A stretch of 64,000 bases of DNA. Source: Uranotaenia lowii (Eukaryota; Arthropoda; Insecta; Diptera; Culicidae). A model generated the notes under the pieces. The model saw only the letters and a list, made by a program, of their open reading frames with translations. It was not told the origin of the DNA and did no database searches. Of this stretch, positions 11,901 through 23,524 are shown one piece after another. Made by a program: the position numbers and the translations under genes. The stretch covers positions 290,008,875-290,072,874 of the forward strand of contig NC_073693.1 of assembly GCF_029784155.1 (NCBI RefSeq). The letters run 5' to 3'. Every line of letters begins with the position of its first letter. The stretch's first letter is position 1.

Positions 11901-14900
11901 ATCGAATTTTCGAGTATCTCGATTCGACAAGTGTATTGGGAATTGGGCCTTCTATAAACAGGATCAATATGAATTTGATTTTTTTATAATCATCGCATCT
12001 TTTTAAAGCAATAATTTTGCTTAAAAAAAGTCGTTTTTAAGAGAGATTTTTCAGCAGAAAACTGGTTGTAGTTGAATTCTACTACCCAACTCTAAATTCT
12101 GTCTAGTTTTCCATTATCGATGTACACAAATACAGAGCACGTTGCCTATTGAAATATATTTGAAATTGGTTCAATTTTCGTAAATATACCCTTTTCAGTT
12201 GAAGCTTAGCAAAAAATAACAAATTGTAGTAAATTTTGATGGATGAACGAAGTTGTTGAAATAGTATACAAGTTACGAAAGGTTGAATTTGTTGTAAAAG
12301 TATAACTTTTATTATGATGTTGAATGATTCGGTGATTTTTTTACGATTTTTAAACGATTTGGATACGATCTTACAATTTTCTGAGGGCACCCAACTAGAG
12401 TTCGCTTGAAGGCTCTTCATACCAATGATATGTAATCATAAAAACCCAATCGGAAAACATTGAAAAATGTGTAATGGAAATTACAAATAATGTGTCAAAT
12501 ACCGTATAATTGTATGTAATCGATATTGCTTTTTATTCAGTGACGGCAGCCTTTTTTGTAAAATTATATGAGGCCCTCAGAACCTAAGGAGCATAAGTGA
12601 AAACATGATTGATTTTGAGTAAATAATGCCAAACGATTCTCCATGTTTCAAGTTATATTTGGTGATTTTTTCAGATTTTTAAAGTTTTTTTGAATACTTA
12701 AACGTTCGAAAGAAAATTTCAAATGCTCGAAAAATTCAAAATTCAAAAAGATTTTCAGATCTTTATTTGGAATTTAGTATGTGTAGACACAGGTATATTT
12801 ATAAAAATGATGTATGCATACTAAGAAAAACGTTAATTTTTTAGAACATGACTTTTCCGAAAAGAGCTTCGCTGGCCACAAAAAGCTGGTCGCGGGCCAT
12901 GGTTTGGCCACCCATGCTTTAAATGATTAAAGTTTGCAGAAGTTTTAACTTAGGTTTTCGAGGTTTTGGCATCCTATTTAATGACAAACGCCTTTGCGTT
13001 TCGCGTTAGGAGTGAGTGAATAGCCTTTAGCATTTTCCCCTTTTAATGTTTTGCATCTAGACTGTTAGCTTTGTTGTGGAGTAAAGGGTGTATATATAAA
13101 CCAAATTTTTTGGGGATAATTTCATATTATGCCTATCAGGCCCGTGTGAAGGGTTCATGAGGGAGGGGGGGGGGGGGCTGCTGGGGATTTCGAAATTCAA
13201 ATTTAGCTAGAAATTATAACAACACCAAAAAATGCACAATGAATAAGGAAATTGTTTTCTAAACCTATTTCAAAATAATCAGAATCAGAGTTTCAAATCA
13301 AATGTTCAAATGTTGTTTCCAGTAAGTTATTTATACATTTTTCTAAAAATAAAAATTTCATTTCAATATTCTCGAAACATCAGAAAACGAATGTGAATGT
13401 AAAATATACAAAAAAAATCGTTATTTTATTTGAAAACTAAAATAAAAGGTGATTAAACTTTCCATATTTCAAAATATAATATGTGGATGAAAAAGATAAG
13501 CTTTTAACATTTCATATAGATTTTTTTTTCAATAAAAACGTCTTACCATTTTAAAAAACATATTTATAGAATTTAATTGATGATTCTTATTGTAGAGAAT
13601 ATGAGAGTAAAGATAGACAAATGTATGAGAAAAAAATAAAAGTCCTTCTGAGTTTAAGTAACTCTCCAAATAAGGTATTTATACAGTAATTCCACATTTG
13701 AGACATACGAGGTCTGTGAACTCACTAGCCACTCCAAACCAGGAGAGCTTGATTATACTGTATTTGTTTTCTCCACTCGTGGAGTGTTCCACCGTACCCG
13801 ATAAAAACAAACACAAATCGTCGCCAGTGTATTGCTACCTCGCTCACTCACACGCTCTTTCGCAACACTGACAAAATTTTCGGGGCAACACCGCCCGATG
13901 GCAGTGCAACACCAAGTCAAAACCAGTGCAACACCGTCCGAATAAACAAACAGTTTGACAGCACCTAGTGGTGCACCAGTGCAACACTAGTGCAACACTC
14001 GGCATAAACAAATACAGTATTACATCGCATCACTAATACAAGCTTGCTAAAAGCTAATCGCTCGAATGTGGATGAGCGAAGCGATAAATTAATTTGAATC
14101 GGGTCCGAAGAAAGAAACTTAACGAAAGAATATTATGATTGTGTGTGTGCACTCGAAGTAGGAAAATATTTCTGCTTCCCGAAGATCGACGAAACAAGTC
14201 AGTTAATAGAGTATTGCGGTAACGAACGGAGTATTCGACAGCGAGTGGTTGAAGATATTCCGAACGCGTGTAGAAAAATATCCGCCGGACTCGACACTTA
14301 TCAATACATTTTGTTTAAGTCTGCAAAACGTTTGGATTTTTGCTTCACAAATATCTTAAATTCAATTTAGTTTATACATCTTTGAACATTCGTTAATAAT
14401 CTATTATTTTACAGAATTTTGAAATGTAAACAAATCGGAAACTTCGCAGAAGTCAAAATTATTTTTATTTAAAATTTTTTTTAAAATGTTTTAAGGTTTT
14501 GTAAGAAAAGTGCAGAATTATCTTTTCAAATTTATACCAATGTGATGTAGATTTTTTTTGTGAAATCAGCGTTACAGCGTTTTTTTCGAATCGATTTTAT
14601 TTAAGGATGAAATAAAATAATCATCAATTCGAAAGTGAACTGCAGTGCTGATTTCAAAAACAAAATCAATATAACATCAGTAAATACCAGTTGAAATCTG
14701 AATAACATAAAACCATTTATAGCAATTTTCAAAAGTTTCAGGGCACCACAATTAATCCAAATTCACTCTTAAATTCTTTGCACCTCAAAAACCTGAATTT
14801 TATGGCCTTGTGTAATTTATACAAACCCGTTGAATATGGAGTTGAGCATTTAGAAGAACATTAAATTGAAATTGAGGCTGAAATTGGTTTCTTGAAAAAT

Positions 14901-17900
14901 ATTTCATATCAGCAAAAAGTTTGTAATGATATAAAAGTTTTTTTTTATTATCAAAGGAATTAGTACACTTTCTAATTAAAACCGATTCTAAAGGCGAGAT
15001 AGGATTTTTATGTGACCAAATTTGATTTTCAATACAAAAGGATTTCAAATCGAAACTGACAATTAAAAATCAGTTTAAATTCGTGAACGTCATGTAGTGT
15101 CATAAAATGAAATGTTCTAGGTCTAGAGTGATGTAGCATAAAATTCGGTGAGGACATTTTCAGGCATGTTAGTTAACATTTATTTTTAAAACGCCCTTTG
15201 GGATCAAGTAATTTCACGTAACTACGGTGAATTCATTTCTTGAATAGAAAATCTGAAAAATCTTCATCTTTTACTCAAATTGCATTTTAAACCTAATGGA
15301 AACTGATAAACTAAGAACGGTTTTTGTGATAAGTAGAGCTCATATTGGGCTACACAGTAAACGAAAATTACCGAATTCGGTAATTTTTTTTTACCGAAAT
15401 CCTAACATGTTTAAATCGTTAAACTGTTCGGTAATTTTTTCGGTAAAAAATAAACGAACATCGGTAAATCGATTCTTCATTTACCGATGTTCGTTTATTT
15501 TTTACCGAAAAAATTACCGAACAGTTTAACGATTTACACATGTTAGGATTTCGGTAAAAAAATTACCGAACTCGGTAATTTTCGTTTACTGTGTACTTGA
15601 ATCCACTGAAACGGATTTTGTTTACATTCGCTTTAAAACCCTTTTCACGTGTTGGTGCTGAAATGTTTTTTTTTGCTTTTGCTACATACACACGCAAAGC
15701 ACTGGGTTTGCTGACTGCTTGGTGTTAGCCGGTATTTATTCCCATCCCGTCAAAATATACATGATTGACACCCCGATAGTTCCGGTGGACCGTCATCACA
15801 AGCCGAATATTTTTAGCCTCGAGGTTGACTTTGACATTAGTCCTTCTGAAGAGCCTAGGGGCCGTTCAAATATTACGTAACGCAATTTTCGATCATTTTC
15901 GACCCCCCCACCCCCCTACGTAACACATTCGTATCTGATTTTCGATTAAAAACCCACGAAGCGTAACAAACTCTTACACCCCCTCCCCCCCCTAAATGCG
16001 TTACGTAATATTTGAATGGTCCCCTATTGGTGAACTCGATTTTGATTCCAGAAACTGTAATTTCGAGCTTGTTGCAGCTGTTCTCGACTCAACCAATTGG
16101 GTATGTCTTGATGTGGCTACAAACGTGGAATCTGCTGTCGATTTGTTCTACTTTAAACTGTAGACAGTTTTGGAACAAAATGTCCCTTTAAAGCGCCCCA
16201 TATACATTCAAATCTATGAAACACGCATGGTGGAATTCTGATCTTCGTGATCTACGCAACCAGCTTCGGAAAGCACGCAAATGTTTCAATCGAATTCGCT
16301 CTGAAGGCTGTAAACATCATGTTAGACGTTTGGAAAGCGAATTTAAAAATTTAAACAAGCCGATTTACTGTCAACGAGTCTCGTGTCTTCAAGTAAACAT
16401 GATAAAAGACCCCTCATCGTTTTGGACAAATCGGCTTTTATATACGTTTCGTCGTCCATCACACAGCAGCCATATTTTGTCAGCATCTTCTCGTAGAGTT
16501 CCGTCTCCGAGTTTTAGCCGTAGATTGATGCCGCTCATCGCGGTTTGGGAGGTTCTGTATGTTGTATGTATGTATGTAGTCCAGCTCTTTTCTTTGCGTT
16601 CTGGATGTAGCTCTGCGACATGCCGACCTTTTTAGCCAAATCACGACTTGAAACGTTGGGATTTGCTCTTATCATCCGCTTTCCCTCCACCTTTTCGTTC
16701 CCCGGTCCCGGTTTTCTTCCAGCTCCTTTACCGTGGTCCAACGTCAACCGCTCCTGGAACCGCTTCAACACTCTGGAGATGGTTGAATGGTGAATGATCA
16801 ATATTTTTTAGGAAATTCCAGGTGCTTGGAAAGAATTTGTTCTCTCAACTCGCGTTGGTTAACCTCCATTTTCGTTGACTCGAAAAACACGACTTCGAGA
16901 TTGACAGCATGTAATCAATATACATCAATGAGAAAGTGTGCAAAATTTGGTTGATTTTTACCCAATGATAAAAAGATATGTCCTGTTGAATGTGTCGCAA
17001 TAATTTCGTGTTCGCCCTTTAAAACATTGTGCCGCATCTGTTGCTGCCCGATTTGCAGTATCTCAAATCGATCACTTAATAAAAGGACGTTTCCTAGTGC
17101 TTGGAAGGTTGCCGAAAATTTCCCGATAATTTCCCGATTCATAAATCATGATGTGTTACGTTAGTTTCCTGAGTAATAATCTGGAGAAAAGTTGTCAAGT
17201 GGAGTCAGTCTATATTGACTTTGCAAAAGCGTTTGACCATATCCTGCACAGAATACTCCTTGCAAAGATGGGTCGCATAGGTTTACCAGCTTGGTCATTT
17301 GATTTGATTGCTTCATATCGATTGCACCGACAGGCTTTCACGAAAATTTGGAAGTCACGATCACGAACTTTCGACACCCCATCTGGAGTACCGTAGGGAA
17401 GTCACCTTGGACCCCTTCTGTTCATAGTTTTCGTAAAAGACCTATGTACAACTTTTCAATCCGACACTCTGCTTTATGCTGATGACCTGAAGCTGTTTAG
17501 GAAGATTATCAGTGCTGTTGACTGTCTCGCCTTACAAAACGACGTCGGCAGATTAGAAGACTGGTGCCGCTAGAATGGAATGACGGTAAACGCCAAAAAC
17601 TGTAAGATAGTCAACTTCATTCGTGCACGAAACACAGTCAACTTCAAATATCAACTCTTGGGATCGACATTGGAGAATGTCAAGTCCATTCTCGACCTGA
17701 GAGTGAAAATTGTAAACAAACTAACATTCGCTAAACACATCGCGCTCACGCCTGCGAAGGGGTTTGCTGCATTAGGAATTTTGCGTCGTAGCACGAAAGA
17801 CTTCGACGACGTCTATGCTCTGAAAGCAGTGTACTGCTCTTCGGTACGTAGCATTATAAAATACTCTGCTCATGTATGGGCTCCTACTCAGAGTACACAC

Positions 17901-19858
17901 TGTTACCGACTTGAACGTGTCCAGCAAAGCTTCGTTAGGTACGCTGTCCAGCGCCCTCCTTGGAACTAACCACTTCGACTTCCGCCGTACGAGCAAAGGT
18001 GTGCCCTGATAAGTATTGCTTCTCTCGAAAAGCGTCGTACCGAGCTATAACATGCATTTTGTCTTAACTAATCGTGTTGACTCTACTTACGTACTAGCTA
18101 GAACGTGTCAACCTTTACATATCCATGAGGACACTACGACAACGTCAGTTCCTCTTGATACCTTTTCACCGTACCACATATGCCCAAAACCATCCCATAG
18201 ATAAATGTTGTGAGATTTAAATTAGGATTAAGCAGTATTTATTAGTTTTAAGTTAAAGTCTGTACGGTATTCACACCAAAGACGAACTTTATAAATAACC
18301 ATAGAATAATGCATACCAAATTTCAAGCCATTCGACTGATTAATCCTCGAGATCTAAAAAAAATGTATGATGGCCCCTTCTCTTTTTTATCTCCTCAGAC
18401 ACACTTAAACAACCATAGAGTCCATTCTCAAACAAAATTTATTTCCATTTGCTCGATTCCTTCTCCAAAATTGTATGGGAGCCCCCTTCGCTCTTTCCTC
18501 AATAGAAGGTGGAAGGGCTTCAAACCATCTTGGAAACATTTCGTGTACCCAAATATCTTCGCATGCCAATTTTGTTTCCTTTTGCTTGTTTAGTTTTCAA
18601 GTTATACATAATTGTATGAGTGCCCCCCTCCCCACTTCTTGTCCTCCCAATGGAGGTAGACAGGGGTCTTAAACAACCATAGAACCTTTTCCCATGTCTT
18701 AATATCCTCCTATGCCAAATTTGGTTCAATTTGCTTCACTAATTCCCGAATTGTTTAAAAATCTGTATGGGAGCCCACTCCCCTCTTAAAATCTCCACAA
18801 TTAAAAGGGGATAGGGGTCTCAAACTATCTTAGAAATAGTTGATCTTCTTTAATACCCTGCATGCACAATAGACACCTCCCCATTTCAGCGATAGAAAGG
18901 GGTCTCAAACTATAATATGAACCTTCCCCAGCCTCAAAAACACCCACCTGCAAAGTTTCAAATAAAACTGTTCAGTAGTTTCCGAGTCTATAAGCAACTG
19001 ACAGGCATGCAGAAATTCCTTTTTTATATATCTTGCGTGAGCTTCCATTACGTCATATGAAACAAAATGTAAACTAACAGTTTTATTATAAAAAGTACTA
19101 AATCTGTCATGAAATAGTTGCAACTTCTTTTCACTTAGAATATTTGTTGTCTGGGCAACATATTCGAGATGTGAAATACAAACACAGACAGTATTTCAAT
19201 GAAAATTGATGTTTACTTGCAGAGCTACCTTTTTACTTAACTCTAAGCTTACAACATTCGAGGATATGATGGCTAGCATCTTACAAATGCTAAAACCACC
19301 AACCCATAGAAAGTGTACTATGTATGCCGTGACCGGGATTCGATCTCTTGACCGTTGGCTTAGAAAACTTGAAGGTTATCCTCTACACCACGAGCTGCGG
19401 CTGTAATGTTTACTTTTAAAGAATCTTAAACACGTTGAAGCTTGAAAATGTGAAATTCCATTTTTTTAAATTACTGTTTAGAAGAATTTGATTTGAAAAC
19501 ATGATCTTTCTCCGCACAACTTCGGAATCATTGCATGAGTTTTAATCTAGTTATATCATTTCAAATCTTCCCAGCCTTCTTCATGTTCCTGGCGGTGGCC
19601 ATTTTCGGGGGCAATGCATACCGGCGGGATTGGCTCATGTACCCTAAGTTCAATGTGCTATCATGGTCCTACGCTCTGGCCGTCGTTGCTTTCATGATCC
19701 TGGGCCTTGCTTCGCTGTTGCTCTACAAGGAAGCTAAAAAGTCCTACGAACTGCGCCGCGAAGCCAAGAATCTGGTCATGCAGATGCAAATGCAGGAACC
19801 TGGCTATCATCCATCGCACCACACCAGCCGAAGTCTGCACAGCGGAGGTTATATCTAA
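8929..19858 (+). CDS. Claudin-like tetraspan septate-junction-type membrane protein (4 exons)
   Basis: Coding exons 8929-8971, 9196-9404, 9472-9667 and 19575-19858 join in phase, total 732 bases and give 243 residues. Donors are GTAAGT at 8972, 9405 and 9668; acceptors end in AG. ATG 8929 is the first in-frame start after a stop. Four hydrophobic segments lie at about residues 17-37, 98-120, 137-160 and 179-200. The first extracellular loop has the PMP22/claudin signature: W40, then GLW (55-57), then C60 and C78. The cytoplasmic tail is basic, then Gln/Met- and His/Ser-rich. Insect relatives include the septate-junction claudins and the pasiflora proteins; I infer a role in epithelial barrier or septate-junction assembly but cannot assign the exact orthologue. 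The third intron (9.9 kb) is full of transposons, while the exons look intact. Structure confidence is high, orthology moderate. Confidence 0.9.
9668..10913. other. Intron 3, AT-rich left part with a dispersed repeat
   Basis: Non-coding. About 9940-10350 matches 37.73-37.99 kb in inverse orientation: CCTAAAAGGTGAGCTAAAT here against ATTTAGCTCACCTTTTAGG there, plus an ATCGATGAAAATAAA-type word. This marks two copies of one dispersed repeat. The 10.6-10.9 kb part is GAATC/GAATTC-rich filler like 36.2-36.9 kb. Confidence 0.5.
11497..11877. mobile_element. Small MITE with CCAAGGTTGCC ends
   Basis: CCAAGGTTGCC at the left faces GGCAACCTTGG at the right, and CACAGAAT-type words repeat throughout the interior. 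It lies inside the hAT-like element. Similar AAGGTTGCC-type ends bound an insertion at 33694-34068. No clear target duplication was found. Confidence 0.6.
12565..12845 (+). repeat. Partial copy of the GGCCCTCAGAGCC MITE family
   Basis: GAGGCCCTCAGAACCTAAGG followed by CATAAGTG is the diverged terminal motif of the family seen at 27.78, 31.96 and 33.48 kb. The following GATTTTGAGTAAATAATGCC and CATGTTTCAAGTTATATTT words are also shared. The far end is worn away. Confidence 0.6.
12925..13757. other. Intron sequence with a G-run and a possible element end
   Basis: CAGGCCCGTGTGAAGG near 13138, followed by a run of about 14 G near 13170, resembles the CAGGGCCGTAGG-type end at 33198 and may be one end of a related element. 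The rest is AT-rich without gene features. Confidence 0.35.
13758..14017. mobile_element. 260-bp TA-flanked MITE with GCAACAC repeats
   Basis: The ends CTGTATTTGTTT and AAACAAATACAG are inverted and both are bordered by TA. The interior is unusually GC-rich for this region and repeats the word GCAACAC or GTGCAACAC at least six times. TA flanks suggest a Tc1/mariner-type nonautonomous element. Confidence 0.8.
14018..15350. other. Intron sequence, no supported gene
   Basis: The one notable item is an open frame at 14143-14370 (+, 75 residues) whose base composition is more even than its neighbours. It has no recognisable domain, no convincing start context and no splice partner. The rest (14.4-15.35 kb) is AT-rich and featureless. 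Confidence 0.35.
15353..15593. mobile_element. 241-bp near-perfect palindromic MITE
   Basis: The left end CACAGTAAACGAAAATTACC and the right end GGTAATTTTCGTTTACTGTG are flanked by TA at 15351-15352 and 15594-15595. The whole element folds on itself, the two arms differing at only a few positions, around a loop of about a dozen bases near 15470-15480. TTACCGAA recurs at several places in each arm. The TA duplication suggests movement by a Tc1/mariner-type transposase. Confidence 0.9.
15858..16024. mobile_element. 167-bp TA-flanked MITE inside the LINE
   Basis: Left GGGGCCGTTCAAATATTACG and right CGTAATATTTGAATGGTCCCC-like ends are inverted repeats of about 27 bases, bordered by TA on both sides. 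The interior has C-rich tracts. The LINE reading resumes immediately after the right TA, which proves insertion into the LINE. Confidence 0.9.
16545..16985 (-). pseudogene. Mariner-type transposase fragment (N-terminal helix-turn-helix)
   Basis: On the minus strand, ATG at 16869 opens MEVNQRELREQILSKHLEFP, after which the frame breaks. The frame at 16535-16801 continues with a second helix-turn-helix segment containing SRVLKRFQERLTLDHGKG, GRKPGPG and NPNVSSRDLAKKVGMSQS. This is the typical bipartite DNA-binding part of mariner/Tc1 transposases. The catalytic DDE part is absent, so it is a truncated dead copy inserted into the LINE. Confidence 0.85.
18300..18975. repeat. Minisatellite with units of about 110-155 bp
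   Basis: The phrase TATGGGAGCCCCCTTC-like recurs at about 18367, 18475, 18614 and 18770, each followed by an AATAGAAGG-type word, an AAACCAT-type word and ATGCCAATTTTG-type words. Similar units lie at 21.9-22.19 kb and 26.62-26.83 kb, on either side of the 22.2-26.6 kb palindrome. Open frames here are by-products of the repeat. Confidence 0.75.
19295..19405 (-). repeat. tRNA-derived SINE-like unit
   Basis: On the minus strand, GCAGCTCGTGGTGTAGAGGA resembles a tRNA A-box region and GAGATCGAATCCCGGTCACG a B-box with T-arm. The two are spaced about as in a tRNA. It sits in the claudin intron 170 bases before the last exon. I treat it as a SINE or tRNA pseudogene because the anticodon arm does not pair well. 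Confidence 0.55.
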
Positions 19859-21630
19859 GCGGTAAATTTACTAAAAAAAAATAATCAAATTACTTCATTC
19901 CTTTACAATTACATTTCGTACATGTGCGAAACTGCAAGCCGACAGAAAATTTGTGCACACATAAATTTAGATGTTCTGTTAGACAGTAAGTCCTCACTCG
20001 AAAGAAGAAAAAACAGCAAACAACACACAACAACGCTAAGAGAATCTCATCACAGATGAAATGATGCCTGCCAGGATCCAATTAGAGACTGCTTCCCAAA
20101 ATACATATAAAAACGAGATGAGCGAGAGAAGAGACAACACGACGAGTAGAATCAACAGTTTCCAGTTTGCATGAACCATAAGTAGATGGAAAAAAGTGGA
20201 GGGGAGAACGTAGAATTTTCACCCGAAACTAAAACATCATCAACAAACAGTATCACAAGTAGCCCCCTAGGGGACATAAACAACTGCACTAAATGTGGCC
20301 TTATCAACGTAAAATGAAGTAAGAAAAGATACGAAACAGCCAGCCAGGGGAAGCGCAAATGTTCTAACGAAAACACGCAACAGCATAGTTTTAGAAGAAA
20401 AAAGTTTGCCCATTTAGTTGTTTAACTAAGTGCACGTCAGTCGTTTTGCGTCAGCCTTTTTTTCTGTTCTATCCTTTCATCCAAAAACATCAGCTAGTTA
20501 TTGACGTCGCTTTGACGATGCTGCTGGCGTAGAAGTAATGTAGAAGTAGAAGAAAAATTATGTTTATATGTTTATCGTTTTTTTTTGGAGGAAAATTTAT
20601 AGTTTCAGTTTACGTGAATCACTCCAATGGCAAAAACTGTTGTGTATTAAAAAAATCTTAAGATTTTTACCGTACTCGAAAAAAAAAACCCACTCACGAG
20701 GGGTCACTCTGTTGGTGATTTATTCCACAAAAAGTGTTAACACGTGTGATTTTTATAACAAGTTTTTGTTAGTCACACACAAGTCTACAAAATTTGCTTA
20801 CAGAATCTCAATAAAGAACTTCTTTGAAGTTGAAAATTTTTAAGTCACGAATCAAAAAAAGATCCCTCGTGCTGGAACAATCCTCTTTTGCGTACTTCAG
20901 GGACATCCTATAGAGCAAACATTTCGATGGAGGAAACAAAAACTGTATTTTATTACTTGAACGTCCGTCCATTCTAATCTTCTAAGTGTCGTGTAGCTAA
21001 CCAAAAACAAAACAAAAATTCGCACAGAAATAAAATCTAGTTTTGCCATCTTCAGGATTCACATAAAAGACAAAAATTATCACCAATTTGTTTAGACAAG
21101 TTTCGTTAAGGTAGCTATCGAATGACGACTCCTCAGTTGGAGAGGAAAAGAAATTTTGTAATGAAAACAAAAAAAAACTTTTAATTAGTTTTTTCTCTTA
21201 GTTAGTAACGAAAGCATAAAAAAAACTTCGAATCTTAACTTTACGTTGCCGTCCAATTATATATATGTGTACCTTTTTGTGTTTTTTTAACCTAAGAGAC
21301 CAATCGATCGAAATCGAATATACTTTGTTCAAATTTGAAGCTTGCTTTTAAATATACAAAAATATCGTACATTCAAGTTTATCAATGGAATAGAAAAAAG
21401 CGTACTAAGTAGCTGTATAACGGGGTACTGGAAACCTGAGAATCAAAAAAAAAAATTTCGATGTAATCTACTTTACAAACCAATGCATTTTTTTGTAACC
21501 ACATACATTACCTAAATAAATAAACACACACACATATTTTACAAGTCACACGATCTACAAAACTTACGAGTAATAAATGTTGTAGAAATGGAAAAAAAGT
21601 TTGTCTTTTACTATATCCAACATGTACTTG
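19859..21630 (+). other. Probable long 3'UTR and downstream flank of the claudin-like gene
   Basis: The stop is at 19856-19858. The next 1.7 kb has no transposon signature and no supported gene. AATAAA-type signals occur at about 20810 (CAATAAAG), 21516 (AAATAAATAAAC) and 21570. Any could end the transcript, and the last two would give a 3'UTR of about 1.7 kb. Confidence 0.4.
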
Positions 21631-21906
21631 AGAAACATCCCTAACTCATCAAATCTGTTTCAAATGACTAATATCATTAAAACTTCTAAAGCACTCTTAT
21701 AGGAACCAGCATCTCTAGAATTCAAAATTCGCAGTTCAATAGTTTTTAGTATAAAAGAATTGATGGCACATTTTTCGTGTTTGTTCTGATGAAGCTTTTA
21801 ATTTTTCAGTCATACACATTTCAGGTTTAATTTTAGTAAAAAGGCAGTTGGAAGCACCATTGTTAAAAATAACCAATTTAAAATCGTGTATTTATATATA
21901 TGAAAA

Positions 21907-22192
21907 TGGATTTTTGTCAGTCTGCCTATCTGTTTTCTAAAGATTCGGGAACTATTAAACCGACTTGCGTGAAACTTCGCAGATGGAGGTATTGAAGCCC
22001 GAGGGACGTTACTATTATGGTTTGAGACCCTCCCCCTCGCTGGAAGGGAAGAAGGGGGCCTCCCAAACATAAGTCAAATGTTTGCAGAGCTCGAGAACCG
22101 GTAAAGCAAATGTTTCCAAATTTGGCATGGAAAGGTATTTGGATACGAGAAATATTTAAATGATTATTTGAGACCCCCTCTTTTAATATTTT
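21907..22192. repeat. Minisatellite-family unit, left flank of the palindrome
   Basis: TTTGAGACCC, CCAAATTTGGCATGG and CCCCTCTTTTAAT words match the family at 18.3-18.97 kb. The same family resumes at 26.62 kb, so the 4.4-kb palindrome appears to have inserted into such an array. Confidence 0.6.
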
Positions 22193-22194
22193 TT

Positions 22195-23520
22195 TTAGTT
22201 GGTAACCACAGCTGGTAAATCCCGGTTTACGGATTGTATTCCAAGGCACGGCGAGCCACCGCGGCCCCCCAGTTTGCTACTCTGGGTCCATGGGTACAAT
22301 GGGAAGACTCATGATATACTCCCTGTATACGCCCTACTCCATAAACTCCACCTGGGGCCGCGGACCTGGTTCCCACCTCGAACTGTTTAGTACACTATGC
22401 TTCAATAGTGGGAGGTCTTTTCGCGCTTATGCGCTCCAGGGCAATACTCATTAACGAGACCACTTTCAGACAAACCTTTCATCCTTACGACTCGACGCCT
22501 GAACTCTCCTCTAACGACTTGAGAACCGACATCTTCTCGCAATGACTCAAGATTCTCACACAAACCTCTCCTCTTCGCGACTTGAGACCTGATCTCTCCT
22601 CTAACGACTTGAGATCCGACCCCTCCTCGCATCGACTCGAGGTTTACCTCTCCTCCACACGATTCAAGGCCCGATCTCTCCTCTAACGACTCAAAATCTG
22701 ACCTCTCCTCGTAATGACTCGAGGTGACCACTTGTACCCCTCCTCTTGTTGATAAGCAGCCTGATCCCTCCTCTTACGACTCGAGACCCGACCCCTTATC
22801 ATAAAGACTCGGGGTTGACCACACAAACCTCTCCGCCTGAAGGTTTGAGACCTGACCTCTCCTCTAACAACTCGAGGCCCGACCTCTTATCTTCAGGGAT
22901 CGAAGTTTGCCACCTTGCCCGTCGTGTGCCTGATCGAGAGCAGCGTATCCTAGACTCGCGCCTGTCACGGCACACGCGCGGGACCTAACGCAACGACTCG
23001 GATGATTCCCGACGAAGACGTCATCCTACTCCGACTCGAATGGCTCACCCGGCGTCGAGAGCCACTCTACCCGTGGGTATTCCCCGAGCGTGGAATAACC
23101 CTTTCCCAACGATTTCCACTGCGAAGAAGGTCATGTCTTATCCCCGCAGCTTCTTCCTTGGCTGGCAACCCTAGGATTTTTGGCCCGCGGATTTTCCTGC
23201 CCGTTGTGTGCCAGATCGAGAGCAGCTTGTCCTGGACTCGCGCCTGTCACGGCACACGCTCGGGGCTTTAAACGCTACGATTCGGATGTTTCCCAACGGT
23301 GACGACATCCTACACCGACTCGAGAGGCTCGCCCGGCATCGAGAGCCTCTCTACCCGTGGGCATCCCCCGACAGTGGTTATCCTCTTCCCTCGAGATCCG
23401 CTTTGAGGAAGGTAAAGTCTTATCTCCGCAGTTTCCCTCTTAGGAAGCGGCACTACTCGGATACCCCCCGACATCGGGGTATCCTACATTGGGGTATCCT
23501 GTTCCCCTTTTCCTATTAGG
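22195..23520 (-). mobile_element. Left arm of a 4.4-kb palindromic R1-related structure
   Basis: This arm is an inverted copy of about 25140-26613. Its outer end TAGTTGGTAACCACAGCTGG faces CCACCTGTGGTTACCAACTA at the right edge. It has a degenerate minisatellite of CGACTTGAG/CTCCTCTAACGA units (about 22480-22900). It also has a direct duplication (about 22920-23100 and 23210-23400) with the shared word CGCGCCTGTCACGGCACACG. Related sequence follows the reverse transcriptase in the second R1 fragment (about 44.3-44.75 kb), so the arm looks like R1-type 3' sequence in reverse orientation. Confidence 0.8.
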
Positions 23521-23524
23521 GAGA

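Larger units (their letters stand above)
10914..12916. mobile_element. hAT-like nonautonomous element with 8-bp target duplication
   Basis: The element begins CATGGGTGGCCAAC and ends GGTTTGGCCACCCATG. It is flanked on both sides by the identical octamer CTTTAAAT (10906-10913 and 12917-12924). An 8-bp duplication with short terminal repeats is diagnostic of the hAT superfamily. Both ends also carry GCGGGCC-type words just inside. No transposase domain is visible in the small frames, so it is nonautonomous. It contains a smaller insertion at 11497-11877 and a MITE-like piece beginning near 12568. Confidence 0.9.
15735..17975 (+). pseudogene. Decayed non-LTR retrotransposon (Jockey/CR1-like), broken by two insertions
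   Basis: Pieces in order: an endonuclease-end segment (about 15760-15857 and 16025-16175), a linker segment with NSDLRDLRNQLRKARK-type basic sequence (16216-16440), and reverse transcriptase pieces from about 17190. The latter have YIDFAKAFDHILH (palm region A), a GVP box interrupted by a stop codon, YADDLKLF at about 17475-17498, and a thumb region up to about 17969. Frames shift and stops intervene, so it cannot be active. A MITE (15858-16024) and a mariner fragment (about 16545-16985) interrupt it, and part of the transcriptase is missing. It lies in the claudin intron, on the same strand. Confidence 0.85.

Noticed and set aside
22402..22731. Minus-strand frame rich in GGEVNLESMRGGVG-type repeats
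   Set aside because: It is a translation of the minisatellite in the palindrome arm; a mirror frame appears at 26080-26393.
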